Shown here piece by piece: positions 1 to 9,109 of a stretch of DNA of 56,781 bases. Both the position numbers and the translations under genes were made by a program. The first letter of the stretch is position 1; each line of letters starts with the position of its first letter. Location: positions 1-56,781 of the forward strand of contig NZ_PZJP01000004.1 in the NCBI RefSeq assembly GCF_003206645.1, written 5' to 3'. The notes below the pieces were generated by a model, which ran no database searches, had not been told where the DNA came from, and saw nothing but the letters and a program-made list of their open reading frames with translations. Source of the DNA: Salinicola aestuarinus. GTDB lineage: Bacteria; Pseudomonadota; Gammaproteobacteria; Pseudomonadales; Halomonadaceae.

Positions 1-2571
1 CGTGAACTGTGACAGCTCGCCTTGCCGCTCGGCCTTCTCCGCATCCGCCAGCATGCTGAAGGCGTCGATAACGCCGATCACGTTACCGACGGCGCCGGTG
101 ATCTGACCAAAGCGCGCTAGCCGCTTGGCGGTCTCCAGGGACTGATTGGCAGCGGCGATACCCTGCCTGGCCGCCCGGCGCTCATAGCGCCCTGAGGCCA
201 TACCGGCACCGAGGCTGGCGACGGCCAACGTCGGTGAGAGCAGTTTCCACCAGCTCTCCGGTTGCCAGTCGTTGGCATTGGCCGAGCGCAGCGCCCCGAT
301 CACGCCCATGACCAAAAAGAGCCGCGCCATTCCGGTCAGTGCCGGGTTGGCACTCTTCATGGCGCTGACCTTCTGACGGGCTAGCTCACGGGCCATCCCG
401 TCCTCGACCCGCGCGTGCAGGAAGCTGCCGCTTTCTCTGACGCGCTCGCAATCCAGATAGCCCGCGAGATGGTCCAGGTCCGTTTCACGGAGCTGCCAGA
501 GAATCCGGACGCGAGCGGTGTCTTCTCCGGCGACCGAGGCAAAATTACCGCTGCGATTGGGCGTGTCGATCTCCGGGTCGACGAACTGGTAGGCGTCGTT
601 TTTCGTGAGTTTCGGCTCGCCGCTGTTTTCGGCGACGTAGCGCACTATCTCGCGATAGTCACCTACCTCGATATCCAGCTCGACCAGATAGGAAGCACGG
701 CTTTTCCAGTCCGGCGCGTCCGGGTCTCCCATGGCGCCGATCTGCAGCAAGCGCCCCAGACGAATCATCGGCACGGGTTGAGTCTGTGCCGACCCTCGAC
801 TGAGCGCCTGGTCGCGCATCCCCAGGGCGACACTCACGTCGCTGACCACGTTCTGCAGGTTCCTCCACGCGTTGGCCATGGTGCGGCGCGTGGTGTCGAC
901 ATCGCGGAAATTGACGCTCGAGGTGCGTGCCAGGTTGTAGAGGCTGAACCAGTTGCCGAGCGTCATGCGGTCGAGCGCATCCTGCTCGGTGTCGACGTCG
1001 CGGATCGCTTCCAGCAGTTGCTCGCCGAGAGACGCCAAATTGGCGGCGAACGCCCGGATCAGTAGCGCATTCTTGTCGTCGAGCTCGACCAGTCTGCGCC
1101 ATAGCGCAAGGCTGTCTTCACCCAGAATGCCGCCCTGCAGCGTATCGGCGATGATCGACGAGGCGCCGATACCGTGGTGCAGGTCGCTGTCGCTGTAGCG
1201 AGAGACGCATCGTTCGAGATGCTGATCCACCCAGCGGGCGTAGTCCGCATCAAACCGTTTGGTCTGCTCCGAGCAGAGGTCCCTCAGGTCGACATAATCG
1301 CTTTCGAAGCCGTCGGCTTCATCCCGATAAAGACCCTCGAACTCGTCTTCCAGCTTGTCCGAATGTCGTTCGAGCCTGGCCAGCTGATTCTGTCGCTCCC
1401 ACTCACCGCCCTTGAGCTGAGAGTAGCCATCGGCATAAAGCGCATCGTACTGATCTCGCTCTTCGCGCAGGCGAGCACGCTCTGCTTCCGATTCAGCGTT
1501 ATCGATGGCTCTCTGAAAATTGCGATGGCGTGCTTCGGTGATTCTCCGGGCTTCGTCGTTCTCGCGCTCGATTCGTGGCGCTGTGCTCTCTTCGATCTGC
1601 TGGCGTCTTTCTGCGTTGCTGGCTTCAAAACCATTTTTCAGACGCTCCCGCGCCGAGAGCCAAAGCACCTTGCGCGCGTTGTCACCCTGTTCGAGAAAAT
1701 CCTGCATCCGCTGTGCCGGTTCGTGACGGTAGGCGTTCAGCTCTTCGATGATGCCGGCTTCGTCATTCACAGCGAACATGAGCGGCACGCTCTCGGGCAG
1801 GCTGCCGGTCCGCTCGACCATGCATCTGACCAGCTGCGGTGCCCCGTCACACTGCGCGACGCGGCTCGACCCGACGCCGCTATAGTGGCAACTCGCCTGA
1901 TAGACGGCTTCGGACTCGCCGAGCTCGGGCAGGTATTGCTCTATCGCCTCCTTGGGAAAGGCGTGACGCGCCTGTTGCGATGCCACCCAGGCCGAGGCAT
2001 CCAGGCACTGCATGTGCTGCTCTCGCCAGGCGGCGTCGTTGCCTTTCTCACGCAGGTGCGCCCGAGGCCAGGCGTGTTCGGTGTAGGCGATGAAGACGCG
2101 AGTCACGGATTCAGCATTGGTCAGCGTGAAGAAGGACGCCTTGTCGCTGTGGCCTTCATGCACGCAGGCGAAATCCCCGGGCGGCTCATCCGGGGGTTCC
2201 GCCACCGGAAACTGCTGCAGTTCGCCGGTGGAGGCCACCGCGAAGCCATACCAGTCGCCATTTCCCTCGTCGTAAACGTAGAGATAGCCCTGTCTGAGCC
2301 GGCGCAGGATGTACTGATTGACCGGCGCCTTCGTTTGCTCGACACCGTCGACGGTCTGCTTGTCGAGACCGATCTGCGTAAACGCCGACACGCGATCGTC
2401 GGGCAAGGCGCGCAGATTGGGATTGTCCTCGATCCGGCACACGCTGTAGCGAACCGGCAGGATTGGAATGCCCTTCGGCCGCTGGCAGTAGCGGCAGTCC
2501 CCCGACGACGTCCCCGGGCAACTGCTCTCGCGAGCGGCGGCATTGGCATTGGCGGGATGGGTGGCGCTCAT
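1..2571 (-). CDS. T6SS effector, VasX N-terminal type (BTH_I2691-like), C-terminus outside window
   Basis: The frame is open from an ATG at 2571 to base 1 (857 codons), so the C-terminus lies outside the window. The N-terminus has a CxxC pair (C26, C29) followed by GIPILPVRY, and then a segment reading LRRLRQGYLYVYDE near residues 85-98. This is the pattern of the VasX N-terminal domain of T6SS effectors. Residues about 300-430 are highly charged and likely coiled coil. Hydrophobic stretches near residues 743-760, 777-795 and 820-838 fit the membrane-active C-terminal half of VasX-type pore formers. The start overlaps the stop of the DUF4123 adaptor gene (ATGA), so the two are translationally coupled. 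An immunity gene would be expected beyond the left edge. Family call from motifs and context; pore formation is inferred. Confidence 0.8.
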   Translation of the reverse strand, partial: MSATHPANANAAARESSCPGTSSGDCRYCQRPKGIPILPVRYSVCRIEDNPNLRALPDDRVSAFTQIGLDKQTVDGVEQTKAPVNQYILRRLRQGYLYVYDEGNGDWYGFAVASTGELQQFPVAEPPDEPPGDFACVHEGHSDKASFFTLTNAESVTRVFIAYTEHAWPRAHLREKGNDAAWREQHMQCLDASAWVASQQARHAFPKEAIEQYLPELGESEAVYQASCHYSGVGSSRVAQCDGAPQLVRCMVERTGSLPESVPLMFAVNDEAGIIEELNAYRHEPAQRMQDFLEQGDNARKVLWLSARERLKNGFEASNAERRQQIEESTAPRIERENDEARRITEARHRNFQRAIDNAESEAERARLREERDQYDALYADGYSQLKGGEWERQNQLARLERHSDKLEDEFEGLYRDEADGFESDYVDLRDLCSEQTKRFDADYARWVDQHLERCVSRYSDSDLHHGIGASSIIADTLQGGILGEDSLALWRRLVELDDKNALLIRAFAANLASLGEQLLEAIRDVDTEQDALDRMTLGNWFSLYNLARTSSVNFRDVDTTRRTMANAWRNLQNVVSDVSVALGMRDQALSRGSAQTQPVPMIRLGRLLQIGAMGDPDAPDWKSRASYLVELDIEVGDYREIVRYVAENSGEPKLTKNDAYQFVDPEIDTPNRSGNFASVAGEDTARVRILWQLRETDLDHLAGYLDCERVRESGSFLHARVEDGMARELARQKVSAMKSANPALTGMARLFLVMGVIGALRSANANDWQPESWWKLLSPTLAVASLGAGMASGRYERRAARQGIAAANQSLETAKRLARFGQITGAVGNVIGVIDAFSMLADAEKAERQGELSQFT

Positions 2572-3473
2572 GTCAGGGGTTCCTCGAGATCTTCCTGCGG
2601 ACTACTGACGACTCTCTGCCAGTCCGCCTCGCTCAGGGCGTCGGTCAGCGTGATGTAACGTCGCTGCGAGTGAGACATCTTTCGCAGTGCATCCTGTATC
2701 AATGGGTGGCGGTGAAAGGCCGGCCGCGTCCAGGCGCCCTGGAGCGCGAAAGCGATCCGACTGGCCTGATCCTGAATGCCGTATCGTTCGGCACGCTCGA
2801 GATGGCGGTCGATGACCGTATTGGCGTCATCCGGCAGCACGACGCCGGGTTGCTCACGCTTCCACGCTTCCAGGCACAGGTTGACCCGCTCGATGCGCGA
2901 GATGGCCGCCATCTGGCCGGCGCTGAGATCGAGCCGCCGCTGCCAGACGCCGGGATGCTGAAGACGCTTCAAGCGCCCGTTGTGATCCACGAAAATCCAC
3001 TGTTTGATCGGCCCGAGGAGCAAGCTCCATTGCGCTGGCGCCAGAATCGTCAGCAGCTGGTTCATGACGCGAGGATCGTGAAAACGAAGAAGGATATTCC
3101 CGCCGGCCGGAGTCTGCTGGGAGACGGCACGCTCGAGATGGCGGGCCACGGCCAGTAACGGCTGGGGACTGTGGAGCCAGCCGCAGAGTGAAACGTGCTG
3201 GAAACTGGGGTCTTGCGCCCAGGATCGACTCTGCTCGACCAGCGCCGGGTCATGACCGAACGCCATGAGGCGCAAGGCGCTGTCGGCGTCTCTTGCCCCG
3301 CTGCGGTCACCCACCAGCTTGCCGACGGGTGGCTTTTGCTCGAGCCACTGCTTGAGCGCGCCCGGCGTCGCCCCCAACCCTTGCGGGTCGCGAACCAGCG
3401 GATCCAAAAGCAGATAATTGCAATACCGACTTTCGGTAAACGGGACGTAATCGGACGTCAGTAACGCGGACAT
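2568..3473 (-). CDS. DUF4123 domain-containing T6SS effector adaptor
   Basis: A 301-residue protein with the DUF4123 hallmarks: a short tyrosine-rich beginning, RFHDPRV (residues 130-136) and GPIKQW (154-159). DUF4123 proteins (Tap/TEC family) act in the cytoplasm as chaperones that load a cognate effector onto a VgrG spike. Here the gene ends inside the start of the VasX-N-type effector (ATGA overlap), the usual adaptor-effector arrangement. No vgrG is visible in the window; it may lie beyond the left edge or elsewhere. The C-terminal 100 residues are helical and less conserved, as expected for a cargo-specific lobe. Function by family and neighbourhood. Confidence 0.8.
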   Translation of the reverse strand: MSALLTSDYVPFTESRYCNYLLLDPLVRDPQGLGATPGALKQWLEQKPPVGKLVGDRSGARDADSALRLMAFGHDPALVEQSRSWAQDPSFQHVSLCGWLHSPQPLLAVARHLERAVSQQTPAGGNILLRFHDPRVMNQLLTILAPAQWSLLLGPIKQWIFVDHNGRLKRLQHPGVWQRRLDLSAGQMAAISRIERVNLCLEAWKREQPGVVLPDDANTVIDRHLERAERYGIQDQASRIAFALQGAWTRPAFHRHPLIQDALRKMSHSQRRYITLTDALSEADWQRVVSSPQEDLEEPLT

Positions 3474-3582
3474 GGAGCAAAGAGCATCTTAAAAGTTCTT
3501 GTCTTGAATAATAAAAACGAGACTAATCGATGCTCCTGAAACACTCCATTTACAAATCGTTAATTGCGTATTGTTATGTAAC
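3474..3582 (-). promoter_or_regulatory. AT-rich upstream region of the T6SS effector pair
   Basis: This gap is strikingly AT-rich compared with its flanks. Read on the minus strand it contains TATTAT within TTTTTATTATTC, a plausible -10 element, about 35 bases before the adaptor start. No convincing -35 could be fixed. AT-rich islands upstream of secretion effectors are often silenced by H-NS-like proteins; that is inference here. Confidence 0.35.
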
Positions 3583-5799
3583 TCATGCCTTGGACTGCTC
3601 GCCTTCTATCGCGGAGGGCGACAGGGTCACCAGCTTACCCGCCGCCTCGCGCATCGCGCCGAGCTGACGGCTGATGTGCAGTAGCTGCGTCTGGATCACG
3701 CGGCGCTCGTCGTCGGTCTCGTCCTGGGCGCTGGCGGGCTCCTGCTCGAAGATTGCCGTCACCGCGGCCTGCTCGTTTCTGAGGTCGGGGATCGCCTGAC
3801 GCGCGGCCAGACTGGCGGCGATGGCATCGAAGCCCTCGGCCACACGTCGGGCGGCGGCGTAGATCTCGGCGTCGTTGTCGCTGGGCGTCACCACCCCGCG
3901 ATGCGCGCCGAGCGCAGAGAGGTAGCCCAGCAGCGTGTGAGAGACGACGAGAAAGCGAAACCCATCGTCGGCGTCGCGCTTACGGTAGTGCCCGGGTTCC
4001 TGCAGCATGTTGGAGAGCACCGTGGAGAGCGCGGCGTCGGCGTTGTGGGCGTTGCGCCGCGCCAGCCGGTAGGCGAGATCGTCCTGCTTGCCGGTTTCGT
4101 ATTGATGCACGATCTCGCGCAGGTAGTCGCTGCTGCGGGAGAGCGCCGTCGCGGCGACCTTGTTGAGCCGTCGCCCCTGCCAGTCCGGCAGGATGAAGAA
4201 GACGGCGAGGCCCGAGATCACGGAGCCGATGATGGTGTCGATCAATCGAGGCAGAATCAGATCGAAGCCATCACCGACCTGATTGAAACTCGCCAGCACC
4301 AGTGTGGTGATCGCGGCGGTGGCAATCACGTAGTGTTTCTCGCGGTTGGCGAAGAACGTGACCCCGGCGACGATGGCGATCAACGACTGCACCAGGGGGT
4401 CGACGAACAGACTGATCAGGGCCCAGCCGACGACTAGCCCCAGTACGGTGCCGAGGATACGCTGGCGCAGAAAGCGCCGCGTGGCGCCGAAGTTGGGCCG
4501 GCAGACGAAGAGCGTGGTCAGCAGGATCCAGTAGCCCTGGGTCGGATGGACCAGATGCAGCACGCCATAGCCCACCAGCAGCGCCGTGGGCAGTCGCAGG
4601 GCGTGGCGGAAGGTCGGCGACCCTGTGTTCAGGTTGAGCCGGATACGCTCCCAGACATCCCTGATGCTTCGGGGCGAGCGATTGAACAGGCTGGCATCCC
4701 GCTCGTCGGCCACGGCGTCCGGATTATGGGCGCTGGAGAGCTGGTTCTCGAGCGTCGCCAGATTCCGCGCCAGCGCCTGCAGCGAGCGCAGCAGCGGCGT
4801 CCAGGCCGGGTTTCGCTGGGCGCGCAGGTAGACGAGCGAGGCGCGCAGATCCTCCAGCGCCTGCTCGCTGAGATCGTGATCGAAGGGCTGGCGCAGCAGC
4901 AGCGCCTTGCCGAGACGCTTGCACGCCCGCCCCTGCTGATCGAGCAGGCGCTGGCAGCGGAACAGCACGTCGTGATGGAAAAACGTCTCCGCCAGCGCCG
5001 AGTAGGGGTAGTGCGAGGCGCTCACCCGCTCGTGAATGTCCTGAGCGATGAAGTAGAGCCGGAGGTAGCGGTTGAGCTTGCGGTTGCCCCGCTGGCCTTC
5101 GAGGCGCCGAAAGATCATCTCCTTGGCCTGATTGAGCGCGGTCACGACCCGTCCGTTCTGGCGCGCCAGCGCCACCCGTCGCGACTCCACATCGAGCCCG
5201 CGCACCGGCTCGAACAGCGTCGCCTTGATGAGCAGGTACTCGCCCAGCTCGCGGTAGAGCTGCGCCATGCTCTGCTTGACCGGCTGGCGCGAGAAGAGCG
5301 CGCACCAGATCACCGAAATCACCCCGTACCAGGCGGCACCGCCGACCAGCAGCAGCGGCTGTCGCCAGAAGTGCTCACCGCTGGCGCCACCGTGCTGCTC
5401 GATGTTGATCATCGAGTAGACCGAGAGAATCAGCGTCGCCGAGGCGATGGTCGCGTAGCGCTGCTCGACCGCCCCCAGCATGATGAAAAGGAAGGCGGAA
5501 ATCGCAAGCCCCGGGGCGAAGAGCCATGGCCAGGGGAAGAGCAGCTCCACCGAGGCGGAGGCAACGAGAAAACAGAGCAGCGTCACCAGCAGCGCCCGGA
5601 CTCGACCCTCCCAGCTGTCGTCGGTCTCGGCCAGGGCGCTGGCGATGATGCCGAGAAACAGCGGGATCGCCAGTGCGATCTGATCCAGTGACCAGCTCAG
5701 GGCGATAGCGCCGCTGAAGGCGAGAAAGACGCGGAAGCTGTAGGCGAACTTGTCGAGCGTCCAGAGGCGGCGCAGGGAGTGGGAAAGCGGCTCGGAAAT
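3583..5799 (-). CDS. yccS: FUSC family inner-membrane protein (YccS-like)
   Basis: A large membrane protein with two blocks of about six transmembrane helices, each followed by a soluble region, the FUSC/YccS architecture. The N-terminal block starts with SFRVFLAFSGAIALSW and the second block lies past the middle of the protein. Related proteins include the aromatic acid efflux component AaeB; the substrate here is unknown. The longest frame opens at 5940, but its first 47 codons are Arg/Gly/Pro-rich and unlike the family. No ATG, GTG or TTG fits the conserved N-terminus. An ATT codon at 5799-5797 follows AAGGAG (5812-5807) at 7 bp, so an AUU start is proposed, giving 738 residues. If AUU is not used, the start is at 5940. 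Confidence 0.85.
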   Translation of the reverse strand: MSEPLSHSLRRLWTLDKFAYSFRVFLAFSGAIALSWSLDQIALAIPLFLGIIASALAETDDSWEGRVRALLVTLLCFLVASASVELLFPWPWLFAPGLAISAFLFIMLGAVEQRYATIASATLILSVYSMINIEQHGGASGEHFWRQPLLLVGGAAWYGVISVIWCALFSRQPVKQSMAQLYRELGEYLLIKATLFEPVRGLDVESRRVALARQNGRVVTALNQAKEMIFRRLEGQRGNRKLNRYLRLYFIAQDIHERVSASHYPYSALAETFFHHDVLFRCQRLLDQQGRACKRLGKALLLRQPFDHDLSEQALEDLRASLVYLRAQRNPAWTPLLRSLQALARNLATLENQLSSAHNPDAVADERDASLFNRSPRSIRDVWERIRLNLNTGSPTFRHALRLPTALLVGYGVLHLVHPTQGYWILLTTLFVCRPNFGATRRFLRQRILGTVLGLVVGWALISLFVDPLVQSLIAIVAGVTFFANREKHYVIATAAITTLVLASFNQVGDGFDLILPRLIDTIIGSVISGLAVFFILPDWQGRRLNKVAATALSRSSDYLREIVHQYETGKQDDLAYRLARRNAHNADAALSTVLSNMLQEPGHYRKRDADDGFRFLVVSHTLLGYLSALGAHRGVVTPSDNDAEIYAAARRVAEGFDAIAASLAARQAIPDLRNEQAAVTAIFEQEPASAQDETDDERRVIQTQLLHISRQLGAMREAAGKLVTLSPSAIEGEQSKA

Positions 5800-6123
5800 G
5801 TCGGATCTCCTTGAACTCGTCGCCTGATGACGGAGCGACTGACGACCGCCATCGACGGTGGCACGGCGCGTTAACTGTCGCGGAATTCTATCAGGCTTAC
5901 CCACGTGGCACCGCCGCGGCGGCCCGCGATAGCGCTGCATCTATCGACGGCTGCAGGCGAGACGACCCGTTCGCCACTGGCAATGACTGGTCGGCACGCA
6001 GCGACTGCGGCACCATCGTCGACTTCACCACCATCGTCGACTTCACCACCACCGTCGACTTCGCCACCCTCGTCGACCTCGCCACGCCGGAACCCGCCCA
6101 GCCATGACATCCACGCCTTGCCG
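5800..6123. other. Divergent intergenic region between yccS and the DUF4105 gene
   Basis: This 324-bp gap carries the outgoing signals of two diverging genes. It includes a strong Shine-Dalgarno for yccS (AAGGAG, 5812-5807, minus strand) and a four-copy 18-bp tandem repeat at 6011-6082. Long frames cross it on both strands but have no family-like content. No promoter hexamers could be assigned with confidence. Confidence 0.5.
6011..6082. repeat. Four tandem copies of an 18-bp repeat
   Basis: Unit CACCATCGTCGACTTCAC is repeated exactly twice (6011-6028, 6029-6046), then twice with three to four changes each (6047-6064, 6065-6082). Each unit contains the palindrome GTCGAC. The array lies 41 bp before the proposed DUF4105 start, in its 5' leader. 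Being a multiple of three, it keeps the overlapping long frames open. Confidence 0.9.
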
Positions 6124-7275
6124 ATGACCGACACCGCGACTTCATCCCGCTGGCGCCGCGGCGGGCGTTTTCTCGCCCATGGGCTACGCGCCCTCTTCCT
6201 GCTGCTGGCAGTGGTCTGGGGTAGCGTCGCGCTCTTTCTCGAGCTGCCGGGGCCACGCTGGCAGGTCGACGCCACGCTCGTCGTCTGGATCGCATTGGGG
6301 CTCGCCGCCCTGGTGGCACCGCGATGGCATCCACGGCGGCGCGCGCGGGTGATTCGCCTGCTGTTTACCGCGAGCCTCGTGGCACTGGTGCTCTGGTGGC
6401 AGAGCCTGGCGCCACGCAGTGACCGCGACTGGGCGCCGGATGTGGCGCGCCAGCTCGCCGTCGAGCGGGTTGGTGATCGGGTAACGCTGCACAATGTACG
6501 CGACTTCGAGTGGCACTCGCCGAGCGAGGCCACGCCACATTGGGAGACCCGGAGTTACGATCTCACAACGCTTGCAAGCGTCGACATGATCGTCTCCTAC
6601 TGGATGGGCCCGGCAATCGCTCACACGCTGGTGAGCTTCGGCTTCGCGGACGGCCGCTACCTCACCTTTTCGGTCGAGATTCGCCGCGAGCGCGACGAGG
6701 CGTTCTCCATCGTCGGCGGCGTCTTCAAGCAGTTCGAACTGAACCTGATCGCCGCCGACGAAAACGATATCCTGCGCCTTCGCAGCAACGTCCGAGGCGA
6801 GGACGTCTATCTTTACAGCGTAGCGCTCGCGCCCGACGCCCGTCGCGAGCTCTTTCTCGCCTATCTCGACGAGGCAAGGAAGCTCAGGCGGGAACCGGCG
6901 TTCTACAACACCCTGACCAGCAACTGCACGACCCTCGTCTTCGACATGGTCGACCGGATCGTCGACGGCCTGCCACGGGACGTGCGTTTGATTCTTTCGG
7001 GGTATCTACCGGCCTACGTGCACGATGTCGGCGGGCTGGCGTCGGGGGTGTCACTGGAGACGCTGCGCCAGCGCGGCCATATCAATGCCCGCGCCCAAGC
7101 CATCCCGTATGAGGACGGCTCCCGCGCTTTCTCACGCGCTATCCGCGATGGCGTGCCGGTTGCCGGCCAGGCGGCGGAGAAGGCGTCCGAGGCGACGCCC
7201 GCTGAAACGGACGATGAATCGACCGGCGAAAGCGCCGAAGACGACGCTACCCACGGAGGCCCCGCCACATCATGA
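6124..7275 (+). CDS. DUF4105 / Lnb N-terminal periplasmic domain protein
   Basis: A protein of 383 residues from the chosen ATG. Two hydrophobic helices (about residues 16-40 and 48-66) and an Arg-rich loop precede a periplasmic-type domain at about residues 125-310. That domain contains AHTLVSFGF and FYNTLTSNCTTLVFD, the conserved core of DUF4105 (Lnb N-terminal periplasmic domain). The conserved His and Cys of these segments could form a thiol-enzyme dyad; that is inference. The frame opens 73 codons earlier at 5905, but that part is Ser/Thr/Pro low complexity translated from the upstream repeat, so the ATG at 6124 is preferred. The C-terminal 50 residues are acidic and disordered. The stop overlaps the next start (ATGA). 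Confidence 0.75.
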   Translation: MTDTATSSRWRRGGRFLAHGLRALFLLLAVVWGSVALFLELPGPRWQVDATLVVWIALGLAALVAPRWHPRRRARVIRLLFTASLVALVLWWQSLAPRSDRDWAPDVARQLAVERVGDRVTLHNVRDFEWHSPSEATPHWETRSYDLTTLASVDMIVSYWMGPAIAHTLVSFGFADGRYLTFSVEIRRERDEAFSIVGGVFKQFELNLIAADENDILRLRSNVRGEDVYLYSVALAPDARRELFLAYLDEARKLRREPAFYNTLTSNCTTLVFDMVDRIVDGLPRDVRLILSGYLPAYVHDVGGLASGVSLETLRQRGHINARAQAIPYEDGSRAFSRAIRDGVPVAGQAAEKASEATPAETDDESTGESAEDDATHGGPATS

Positions 7276-8186
7276 CGCCGAGTTCAGTGCGCCAGGCCAT
7301 CGAGAATCGTATTGCCCATCTCACCGGACGCACCCTCGGCGGCGTGGACTACACCGAACCCAGGGGCGACCCGGGACTCTTCGGTCCCGACACGGTGGCG
7401 TGGAGAGTGCACGGCGAGTTCACGCCGATGATGTGCGGCGGCATCAGCGCGCTACTGCTGCAGATGCTTCATCCGCTGGCGCTCGCCGGGGTGTGGGATC
7501 ACTCCAACTTTCGTCAGGACATGATCGGCCGGCTACGCCGGACCAGCCAATTCATCGCCGTGACCACCTTTGGCGCCCGCGACGACGCCGAGCAGATTCT
7601 CGAGCGGGTGCGTCGGGTGCATGACGGCGTGCACGGCGTCACCGCCGACGGCCGAGCCTACGCTGCCAACGATCCGGCGCTACTGGTGTGGGTGCACGTC
7701 GCCGAGATGAGCCGCTTTCTCGCCGCGCACCAGCGCTACCGCAACCCCCATCTGAGCCTCGCCGATCAGGATCGCTACTTCGCCGAAACCGCCCGCGTCG
7801 CCGAAGCGCTCGGCGCGACGAACGTGCCCAGCAGTCGCGCGGCGATCGACGCCTACCTGGAACGCCAGCGGCGCTATCTGGTCTGCGATGCGCGCACCCG
7901 AGACGTGATCGAGGTGCTGCTCGACGCACTGCCGCCAAGCCCGGTCGTGCGCCCGGTGGGCAAGCTCTTCATGCGGGCGGGGATCGACCTGCTGCCACCG
8001 TGGGCGGCAACCCTGCTGAGCCTGGAGATGTCCAGCGCGGAGCGTCAGGCCGTGCGCAGCGGCGTGCGCAGCGGCGTGCGCGCGCTGTCGCCGGTCGTGC
8101 GGTGGGCAGTGCGCAACGGCTCCTACCGCCGCGCCATGGAGCGCATGCAGGTCCGCGAACAGGCCCAGAAGAAGACTCAGGCCTGA
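7272..8186 (+). CDS. MpaB-like oxygenase family protein (DUF2236)
   Basis: A protein of 304 residues carrying the DUF2236 / MpaB'-Lcp signature: residues about 46-100 read HGEFTPMMCGGISALLLQMLHP and then HSNFRQDMIGRLRRTSQF. A second conserved His lies in VWVHVAEMSRF. Family members such as latex-clearing protein and MpaB' are heme-dependent oxygenases; most bacterial members are uncharacterised. It starts at an ATG overlapping the upstream DUF4105 stop, with GGAGG about 15 bp upstream, so the pair is translationally coupled. A 12-bp in-frame duplication gives a small RSGVRSGVR repeat near residue 263. Substrate unknown. Confidence 0.75.
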   Translation: MTPSSVRQAIENRIAHLTGRTLGGVDYTEPRGDPGLFGPDTVAWRVHGEFTPMMCGGISALLLQMLHPLALAGVWDHSNFRQDMIGRLRRTSQFIAVTTFGARDDAEQILERVRRVHDGVHGVTADGRAYAANDPALLVWVHVAEMSRFLAAHQRYRNPHLSLADQDRYFAETARVAEALGATNVPSSRAAIDAYLERQRRYLVCDARTRDVIEVLLDALPPSPVVRPVGKLFMRAGIDLLPPWAATLLSLEMSSAERQAVRSGVRSGVRALSPVVRWAVRNGSYRRAMERMQVREQAQKKTQA

Positions 8187-8203
8187 TCCACGGCGCGACG
8201 GTT

Positions 8204-9094
8204 TTATCCCAGCTCGCGACGCAGCCAGGCGGCGAGGCGTTCCCCGCGACGCGGATCGATCCGCGGCGATAGCCACAGCCCCAGCGCGCCACCGGTCTCG
8301 ATCGCCGGCCACGGCGCCTCCAGCCGGCCCTGTTCGCGCTCGGCGGCCACCAGCAGTTCGGGGGCGATGGCGACCCCCAGCCCCGCCAGTGCCGCCTCCA
8401 GCAGATAGTAGAGATGCTCGAAGCTGCGCCCGCCGGCGCGGGCCGCGGCCAGCGTTGCCTCATCGACCCCCATCGCAGCGGCCCACGCCGGCCACGCCTG
8501 CCGCCGCGACGCCGTCTCCAGCAGGGTGAGCGACTCAAGCATGGCGGTGGGCGAGCCACGGGACGCCGGTGTCCACCGGCCCGGCGTCGCCACCGCGACA
8601 ATCCGCTCGGGCAGCAGCTCGAACACCGGCATGTCATCCGGCCACGGCGGCGCCGCGAAGCGCAGTGTGGCATCGACATCCTCGCGGCGCGGGTCGAGCT
8701 CGTTCTCGCTCGAGACCACCCGCAGGCGAAGGTCGGGCAGCTCGGCGTTGAGTCGGTCGAGACGCGGAATCAGCCAGCGCGCGAGCAGGCTGCCGGGGCA
8801 GGCGAGGGTAAACGGCGCCTCATCGAGGTGTCGGCTCAGCGCCGCACACCCCGCGGCGAGATGTGAGAATCCCTCACTCACCTCGGGTTGTAGCGCACGA
8901 CCGTGAGCGGTCGGTACCAACCCGCGCCCGAGCTTGTCGAACAGCGCGACACCGAAGTGATGTTCCAGCGTACGAAGCTGACGGCTTACCGCACCGTGAG
9001 TGACGTTAAGCTCCTCGGCGGCAGCGCTGACGCTACCCAGACGAGCGGTCGCCTCGAACGCGCGCAGCGCGTTGAGAGATGGCAGCGGGGTCAT
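8204..9094 (-). CDS. LysR-type regulator, probable TrpI-like activator of trpBA
   Basis: A protein of 296 residues. The N-terminal winged helix-turn-helix (SVSAAAEELNVTHGAVSRQLRTLE from about residue 20) is the typical LysR DNA-binding domain, followed by a periplasmic-binding-protein-like effector domain of the GcvA/TrpI subgroup. It diverges from trpB across 140 bp. In Pseudomonas, TrpI sits in exactly this position and activates trpBA in response to indole-3-glycerol phosphate. The start is well supported by AGGAGG 6 bp upstream. TrpI identity is inferred from synteny; the LysR family call is firm. Confidence 0.85.
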   Translation of the reverse strand: MTPLPSLNALRAFEATARLGSVSAAAEELNVTHGAVSRQLRTLEHHFGVALFDKLGRGLVPTAHGRALQPEVSEGFSHLAAGCAALSRHLDEAPFTLACPGSLLARWLIPRLDRLNAELPDLRLRVVSSENELDPRREDVDATLRFAAPPWPDDMPVFELLPERIVAVATPGRWTPASRGSPTAMLESLTLLETASRRQAWPAWAAAMGVDEATLAAARAGGRSFEHLYYLLEAALAGLGVAIAPELLVAAEREQGRLEAPWPAIETGGALGLWLSPRIDPRRGERLAAWLRRELG

Positions 9095-9109
9095 GGCGCC
9101 CTCCTGATC

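Noticed and set aside
1174..2658. 494-codon plus-strand open frame
   Set aside because: It is antisense to the VasX-N-type effector, whose frame shows clear family motifs; the plus-strand translation has no recognisable domain.
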